Assembly: GCF_007673095.1 (NCBI RefSeq) | Contig: NZ_VDYZ01000011.1 | Coordinates: 1 to 64,000 of the forward strand | DNA length: 64,000 nt | Direction: 5' to 3' | DNA from: Corynebacterium glyciniphilum AJ 3170 | Lineage (GTDB): Bacteria > Actinomycetota > Actinomycetes > Mycobacteriales > Mycobacteriaceae | Shown: positions 59,080-64,000 of the stretch, piece after piece | Position numbering within the stretch: position 1 is the first letter of the stretch | Layout of the letters: each line of letters opens with the position of its first letter | Program-made: the position numbers and the translations under genes | The notes under the pieces: model-generated | Databases searched by the model: none | What the model was told of the DNA's origin: nothing | The model's input: the letters and a program-made list of their open reading frames with translations, nothing else

Positions 59080-61680
59080 ATGGCTGCCCGATCCTCCGCA
59101 TCCACCATGCGACGCGTGTCGCTCCGCAATCTCGCCGCACACAAGATCCGCCTCGTACTGACCGTTCTGGCTGTTGTCCTGGGTACCGCGTTCATCGCCG
59201 GTTCGTTGATGTTCACCTCATCGCTGCAGAAGACCTTCGACACGCTCACCGAGTCCACCACCAGGGGTATCGACGTCGTTGTGTCCGCGCCGCAGTCCGG
59301 CTCGTCCCTGCCACTCGACCTCGGCGACGACCTCGCCGAGATCCCCGGTGTGGAGAGGGTCAACCTCAGTGACCAGGTGACCGTCGTCGTGGCCACCGGG
59401 AAGGACGGTGCCCGGGAGACCCTGCAGACCGGTGGGGCGCCCGCTTTCGCCATGCCCTGGTACGAGCCGGGCGACGCCGTCGGTCCCGACACCGGCATCG
59501 TCGACGGCACATCGCCCCGTGGTCCCGACGAAGTCGCCGTCAACAGCACTGCCGCCGAGTCCCACGACCTCACCGTCGGGCAGGAACTCACCGTCGTGGA
59601 CACCTCGGGCAGTCACCCCGTCACCGTCTCCGGCATCTACGACATCGACATCGACGGTGGTGGATTCCTCGGGCTGATGATGGATGAGCCCGCCTTCGTC
59701 GACACCTTCACCGACGGCACCACGGGCAACGAATTCTCGCTGGCCGCGGCTCCGGGAACCAGCCCCGAGGCACTCGCATCCCAGGTCAGCGACAGCCTCG
59801 CCGCCGACCATCCCGAACTGGGGGACGTTGACGTCAAGACCGGTGCCCAGGTCGGTGAGGAGCAGGCGGCCCAGATCGACGAGGCACTCAGCTTCGTCAA
59901 CTACTTCCTCATCGCCTTCGGCCTCATCGCGCTGGTGGTCGGCACGTTCATCATCGCCAACACCTTCTCCATGATCGTCGCCCAGCGGATGCGTGAGTTC
60001 GCCCTGCTGCGCTCGCTGGGGGTCGCCTCGAACCAGCTCACCGTCTCGGTGGTCTTCGAGGCGGTCATCGTCGGCATCATCGGCTCACTGCTCGGCGTCC
60101 TCGCCGGCATCGGGTTGACCCAGGTGATCTACGCCGTCATCGGGTCCACCGGTGCCGGGCTGCCGAACACCGGGGTCGACGTGACCGTCGGTTCCGTCCT
60201 GCTGCCGTTGGTCCTCGGCGTGATCGTCACCGTCATCTCGGCGTGGGCCCCGGCCCGACGTGCCGGTGCGGTCCGCCCGGTCGAGGCGATGCGCTCCGGT
60301 GACCAGTCGTCCGGTTCCCCGTTGCGTGGACGCACCACCGTCGGTGTCGTCCTCTTCCTCGCCGGTGTGGTGGCCGCGCTGGTCGGAGTCCTGCTCAGCG
60401 GGTCCGACACCGGACCACGGGCGGCACTGGTCGGGATCGGCGCACTCGGGGTCATCCTGGGGACGTTCCTGTTGTCCCCGGCGTTGTCGATTCCGGTGGT
60501 CCGCGGGATCGGGGGCGCGATCGGAGCGCCCTTCGGACAGGTCGGACGGCTGGCCGCGACCAATTCCGGACGCAACCCCCGCCGGACCGCGACCACCGCA
60601 TTCGCCCTCACCCTCGGCGTGGCACTGGTGGCGTGCATCGGCATGCTCGGTGCCTCGATGAAGGCGTCCATCAGCGGATTCGTCGGCGATTCCGTCCAGT
60701 CCGACTACGTCCTCTCCGGGCCGTCCAACGGTGCCTTCCCGGTTCCGCAGTCGGCCCTGGACGCCGTCCGGGACACCGACGGTGTGGAGGCGGCCACCGG
60801 CTTCGGCTTCCTGCCCGTCACCGTCGGAGGCTTCAGCGGCGGCACCGGTGTCATCGAGGGTGACCCGACCGTGTCCGGCGGACTGGTGGCCGCCGAGGGC
60901 GACCTGTCGTTGGACACCCCCGGTGTCATCGCCGATGAAGAGGTTGCCGCAGCTGAAGGTTGGACGGTGGGCGATGAACTGCCACTGACCGTCCGGATGC
61001 CCGACGGGCCCGAGCGCGAGATCGGCGAGGTGACACTGCAGGGCACCTATGAACCGAATGAACTCTTCGGTCAGCACCTGGTGTCCTGGTCGGCTCTCGA
61101 ACCACTGGCGGCGCAGTTCGGTGCCGGGGCCTCGGCGAACATCTACGCCGTCTTCGTCAACGGTGACGGGTCGATCGACACCGACACACTGCGCGACAGG
61201 CTCGAGGCCGCCACGGCCGACCAGATCGTGGTCCAGGTGCTCACCCCGGAGGAGTACGCCGGTGAACAGGCCGTCCTCATCGACCAGATGCTCAACGTCC
61301 TCTACGCGCTGCTGGCCCTGGCGGTCATCGTGGCGGTGCTCGGCATCATCAACACTCTCGCGCTGAACGTCATCGAGAGGCGACAGGAGATCGGCATGCT
61401 GCGTGCCGTGGGCACGCTGCGCGGTCAGGTACGGCGCATGATCACCCTGGAAGCGGTCCAGATCTCGCTCTACGGCGCCCTGATCGGTGTCGTGATCGGC
61501 CTGGGACTGGGATGGGCGTTCCTCGAAGTGCTGGCAGGTGAGGGACTCACCGAAACCGCCGTGCCCTGGGGTCAGGTTGTCGGCATGGTCGTGGCCTCGG
61601 GTGTCGTCGGCGTCGTCGCTGCCGCGTGGCCTGCGGTGAAGGCGTCGCGTGTCCGGCCGCTGGAGGCGATCGCCGACTGA
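59080..61680 (+). CDS. FtsX-type ABC transporter permease
   Basis: An 866-residue permease with the four-TM-plus-four duplication of large actinobacterial FtsX proteins: N-terminal TM (IRLVLTVLAVVLGTAFIAGSLMF), an extracytoplasmic MacB-like domain (~60-265), a first FtsX TM block (~275-400) with RMREFALLRSLGVASNQL, a second external domain (~500-730) and a final block with IERRQEIGMLRAVGTLRGQVRRMI. It pairs with the ATPase just upstream and probably exports lipids, peptides or a drug. Confidence 0.93.
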   Translation: MAARSSASTMRRVSLRNLAAHKIRLVLTVLAVVLGTAFIAGSLMFTSSLQKTFDTLTESTTRGIDVVVSAPQSGSSLPLDLGDDLAEIPGVERVNLSDQVTVVVATGKDGARETLQTGGAPAFAMPWYEPGDAVGPDTGIVDGTSPRGPDEVAVNSTAAESHDLTVGQELTVVDTSGSHPVTVSGIYDIDIDGGGFLGLMMDEPAFVDTFTDGTTGNEFSLAAAPGTSPEALASQVSDSLAADHPELGDVDVKTGAQVGEEQAAQIDEALSFVNYFLIAFGLIALVVGTFIIANTFSMIVAQRMREFALLRSLGVASNQLTVSVVFEAVIVGIIGSLLGVLAGIGLTQVIYAVIGSTGAGLPNTGVDVTVGSVLLPLVLGVIVTVISAWAPARRAGAVRPVEAMRSGDQSSGSPLRGRTTVGVVLFLAGVVAALVGVLLSGSDTGPRAALVGIGALGVILGTFLLSPALSIPVVRGIGGAIGAPFGQVGRLAATNSGRNPRRTATTAFALTLGVALVACIGMLGASMKASISGFVGDSVQSDYVLSGPSNGAFPVPQSALDAVRDTDGVEAATGFGFLPVTVGGFSGGTGVIEGDPTVSGGLVAAEGDLSLDTPGVIADEEVAAAEGWTVGDELPLTVRMPDGPEREIGEVTLQGTYEPNELFGQHLVSWSALEPLAAQFGAGASANIYAVFVNGDGSIDTDTLRDRLEAATADQIVVQVLTPEEYAGEQAVLIDQMLNVLYALLALAVIVAVLGIINTLALNVIERRQEIGMLRAVGTLRGQVRRMITLEAVQISLYGALIGVVIGLGLGWAFLEVLAGEGLTETAVPWGQVVGMVVASGVVGVVAAAWPAVKASRVRPLEAIAD

Positions 61681-61788
61681 CCGCTGACTGACCGCTGGCA
61701 GCCGTCAGCAGAACGACCGGAATATTTCGCGCTACTGTCGGGTTAAGCATCAGTTCCTAATTCTTATTCGACGGAGGAGTACTCCAGC

Positions 61789-63354
61789 GTGAACGACAGC
61801 AGCGAGCGACAATCCCGGCGGGATGCCCGCCGGGACGCCAGACAGACCCGGAGCGCTGAACGGAAGGCGCTGCGGGCAGGTCCGCCGCCACCGAAGGCAG
61901 GCCCGCCGAACCGTCGCTTCTGGGCGGCAGTGACCGTCCTGTCCCTGGGTGGACTGCTTTTCGGCTACGACACCGGAGTGATCAACGGCGCGCTCCCCTC
62001 GATGACCGCCGACCTGGGCCTCGAGGAACGCTATGAGGGGATCGTCACCTCCGCCCTCCAGTTCGGCGCGATCTTCGGTGCGATCTTCGGCGGCCGGGTC
62101 GCCGACCGCATCGGACGCCACCGCACCATCGCGATCGTCGCGGTGATCTTCATCCTCGGCTCCCTGGGCTCGGTCCTCTCACCGACCTGGGTCGTGCTGA
62201 TGCTGTGCCGGATCGTCCTGGGCATCGCCGTGGGGTCCGCGTCCGGCATCATCCCGATCTACCTCGCCGAGCTCGCCCCCACCCACCTGCGGGGTCGGGT
62301 GGTCAACCAGAACGAGTTCATGGTCGTCTTCGGCCAGTTCCTGGCCTTCAGCTTCAATGCGCTCATCGCCCGCGTCGGTGGTGCCGAGGAGGGCGGGACG
62401 TGGCGCTGGATGCTTGCGCTGTGCCTCGTGCCCGCCATCGCGCTGTGGGTCGGTATGACGATCGTCCCGGAGTCCCCGCGCTGGCTCGCCGGCCACGGTC
62501 GTATCGAGGACATGCTCAACGCGCTGCGCACCATCCGCGAGAAGGTGTACGGGTCACCGGACTACGAGACCTCCCGCTACGGCGGAGACGATGCACCGCA
62601 CCCCGACAGTGACGAGATCACCCACCCGGTGTCCGGTGACGTCGAAGGCGTCCGCACCCTCGCCGACCACGACAGCCAGGCGTCCCGGCGCCGGTTCCGT
62701 GACCTCTTCGCCGAACCGTGGATCCGCCGCATCATGCTCATCGGTTTCGGCATGGCCGTGATCAACCAGATCTCCGGCATCAACGTCATCCAGTACTACG
62801 GCGTGACGATCCTGACCCAGGCGGGATTCGAAGGCAACACCGCCTTCACCGTCAACCTGTTGATCGGTATCGCCGGGGTGATCGGCATGCTGCTGTCGAT
62901 GTTCCTGAACTCGCGTGTCCGGCGTCGGCGCATGCTGATGAGTGGTCTGACCGGTACGGTCGTCACCCTGACCGTGATGGGGCTGGTGTCGATGATGATG
63001 CCGGACGAGGTCGAGGCCAAGAAGTGGATCATCCTGGCCGCCATCGTCGCCTTCGTCGGCATCATGCAGTGTGCGGTCGGTGCGATGACCTGGTTGTTCA
63101 TGTCTGAGATCTTCCCCATGCGTGTCCGCGGCGAGGCCATGGGCCTGGCGGCGGGGGTGCAGTGGTCGATGAACTTCTGTGTCGCCCTGTTCTTCCCGTA
63201 CCTCATGGACGTCATCGGATTCGGTCCCACCGTGTTCATCTTCGTCGGTCTGCAGCTCATCGCCCTGGTGTGGGTCTACCGACTGGTCCCGGAGACCAAG
63301 GACAAGACCCTCGAGACCATCGAGCAGGAGTTCCGCGACGCGGTGTCGGCTTAG
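61789..63354 (+). CDS. Sugar-porter-family MFS transporter
   Basis: A 521-residue 12-TM symporter of the sugar porter family: GGLLFGYDTGVINGAL, GGRVADRIGRH, VPESPRWLAGHGR, INQISGINVIQYYG and VPETKDKTLETIEQEF. The pattern is closest to inositol/hexose uptake permeases such as corynebacterial IolT, but the substrate is inferred. It has an unusual basic 45-residue cytosolic N-terminus (SRRDARRDARQTRSAER). It starts at GTG with GGAGGA upstream. Confidence 0.9.
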   Translation: MNDSSERQSRRDARRDARQTRSAERKALRAGPPPPKAGPPNRRFWAAVTVLSLGGLLFGYDTGVINGALPSMTADLGLEERYEGIVTSALQFGAIFGAIFGGRVADRIGRHRTIAIVAVIFILGSLGSVLSPTWVVLMLCRIVLGIAVGSASGIIPIYLAELAPTHLRGRVVNQNEFMVVFGQFLAFSFNALIARVGGAEEGGTWRWMLALCLVPAIALWVGMTIVPESPRWLAGHGRIEDMLNALRTIREKVYGSPDYETSRYGGDDAPHPDSDEITHPVSGDVEGVRTLADHDSQASRRRFRDLFAEPWIRRIMLIGFGMAVINQISGINVIQYYGVTILTQAGFEGNTAFTVNLLIGIAGVIGMLLSMFLNSRVRRRRMLMSGLTGTVVTLTVMGLVSMMMPDEVEAKKWIILAAIVAFVGIMQCAVGAMTWLFMSEIFPMRVRGEAMGLAAGVQWSMNFCVALFFPYLMDVIGFGPTVFIFVGLQLIALVWVYRLVPETKDKTLETIEQEFRDAVSA

Positions 63355-63371
63355 AGCGGCGAACGCTCAGG

Positions 63372-64000
63372 CTATTCAGGTGACGGAGTGGGCAAGCTCA
63401 GCCCCAACGTTGCAGCATGCTCTCGCAGATACTCCCTGAGGTAAGGGACTGCGAGGTCGAACCGACCGTCCGGCAGTACCTGAATCATCCCCGCATTCGT
63501 CAGCCGGGCCCGGTAGACGTAGAGGTAGTTGAGGCCCTGGTTGATGCGCTCGGCAAGGTCCGCCGGGCGTGATGGTCCGTCATCGACACTCATCGCTACG
63601 AGCACCGTCTTGTCGGTTCCGGACAGGTCTTTGAGGGCAGGGTCGTGCACCAGGGTTCCGAGCTTGCGGCGGGCTTTATCGACCCCCTGTCTGACGGATT
63701 CCGGGGTGATCGTGTCGCCCTCTGCGGCCCGGAACGAATAGTGACCGACAAGCTGAATCATGAACGGATAGCCGCCACATGCCTCAGTGGCTGTTTCCAA
63801 CGCTGCTTCATCCCAGGTCACTTCCAGGGGTTCGACCGGGGCGCTCAGCGCTTCCCGGACATCGTCGTCAGACACGGACCCCAGGAACACACGGTCGGCT
63901 CTACGGATGAACGTGATTGTGCTCTCGTTGTCCTTGTCGCTGATGAACCGCTCCACCGCAGAAGGGATTCCGGCCATGGCTACCGCGATATTGGCGTCCG
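63372..64000 (-). CDS. ATPase (AAA+), C-terminal part running off the right edge
   Basis: A frame of at least 209 codons open to the window edge. It holds ITFIRRADRVFLGSVSDDDVREALSAPVE and ATEACGGYPFMIQLVGHYSFRAAEGDTI, the sensor 2/lid part of an AAA+ ATPase of the Orc1/Cdc6-like (DUF815 to archaeal ATPase) kind, then a winged-helix-like end (NAGMIQVLPDGRFDLAVPYLREYLRE). The nucleotide-binding Walker motifs would lie beyond 64000. The gene converges on the sugar porter with a 17-base gap. Confidence 0.75.
   Translation of the reverse strand, partial: DANIAVAMAGIPSAVERFISDKDNESTITFIRRADRVFLGSVSDDDVREALSAPVEPLEVTWDEAALETATEACGGYPFMIQLVGHYSFRAAEGDTITPESVRQGVDKARRKLGTLVHDPALKDLSGTDKTVLVAMSVDDGPSRPADLAERINQGLNYLYVYRARLTNAGMIQVLPDGRFDLAVPYLREYLREHAATLGLSLPTPSPE

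Noticed and set aside
1-64000. CRISPR array, tRNA or rRNA genes, prophage
   Set aside because: No regularly spaced direct repeats of CRISPR size, no cloverleaf or rRNA core sequence and no phage structural genes were seen.

Overview
The window is high-GC, densely coding DNA with frequent GTG starts, 4-base ATGA/GTGA overlaps and several promoters whose -10 box sits 6 to 8 bases before the start codon, which implies leaderless mRNAs. Together with a GlxR-like site, PapA/WS-DGAT-type acyltransferases, a GT87 glycosyltransferase and a MymA-like monooxygenase locus, this points to a mycolic-acid actinobacterium, most likely Corynebacterium. The species is not determined. I see no rRNA, tRNA, CRISPR array or prophage. 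The only mobile-element trace is an IS5-type transposase end at the left edge.

Layout. 1-4.2 kb: transposase end, two Nudix hydrolases, two tiny coupled ORFs, a secreted protein, an HxlR regulator divergent from a tautomerase, a VOC remnant and a GNAT. 4.3-9.9 kb: a PAP2-diacylglycerol kinase fusion facing a PAP2 phosphatase/flavin monooxygenase operon, then a secreted protein and a DUF3500 lipoprotein. 9.9-15.1 kb: a Bcr/CflA exporter and a small regulon (XRE/MmyB-like regulator, SDR, cyclophilin-like protein, SDR, aldo/keto reductase) whose three promoters carry the same operator at the same distance from the start codon. 15-24.8 kb: GT87, pirin/AhpD operon, nitroreductase, glutamate decarboxylase, two DUF202 proteins, MFS, acyltransferase, hemolysin III and cold-shock protein. 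25-29.5 kb: ECF sigma factor coupled to an alkyltransferase, rarA, MmcQ/YjbR, alcohol dehydrogenase and a second alkyltransferase. 29.6-31 kb: a lower-GC segment holding an SDR remnant, a hairpin-rich stretch and a lipoprotein phosphatase. 31-35.7 kb: an alpha/beta hydrolase plus three SDR operon, divergent from an AraC regulator.

36-43 kb: a YoaK protein and four HxxxD acyltransferases of the condensation/PapA/WS-DGAT superfamily in two convergent pairs, with no NRPS or PKS. 43-47.5 kb: two TetR-controlled units (a DJ-1/PfpI protein and an epimerase) and a PEP mutase/isocitrate lyase-like enzyme. 47.6-49.8 kb: a gene with an in-frame stop at codon 6 and a duplicated array of unknown small proteins. 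49.9-56 kb: MarR/MFS pair, aldo/keto reductase, and an 825-residue Baeyer-Villiger-type monooxygenase fused to an alpha/beta hydrolase and coupled to an SDR, which looks like a compacted mymA-lipR-sadH locus; then a secreted lipase with a GlxR-like site. 57-58.2 kb: two broken genes meeting at a deletion scar. 58.3-64 kb: a MacB/FtsX-type ABC exporter, a sugar porter and an ATPase running off the right edge.

Most of the window is accessory redox and lipid metabolism with local regulators. The most interesting parts are the monooxygenase-hydrolase fusion, the four-acyltransferase cluster and the three-promoter oxidoreductase regulon.
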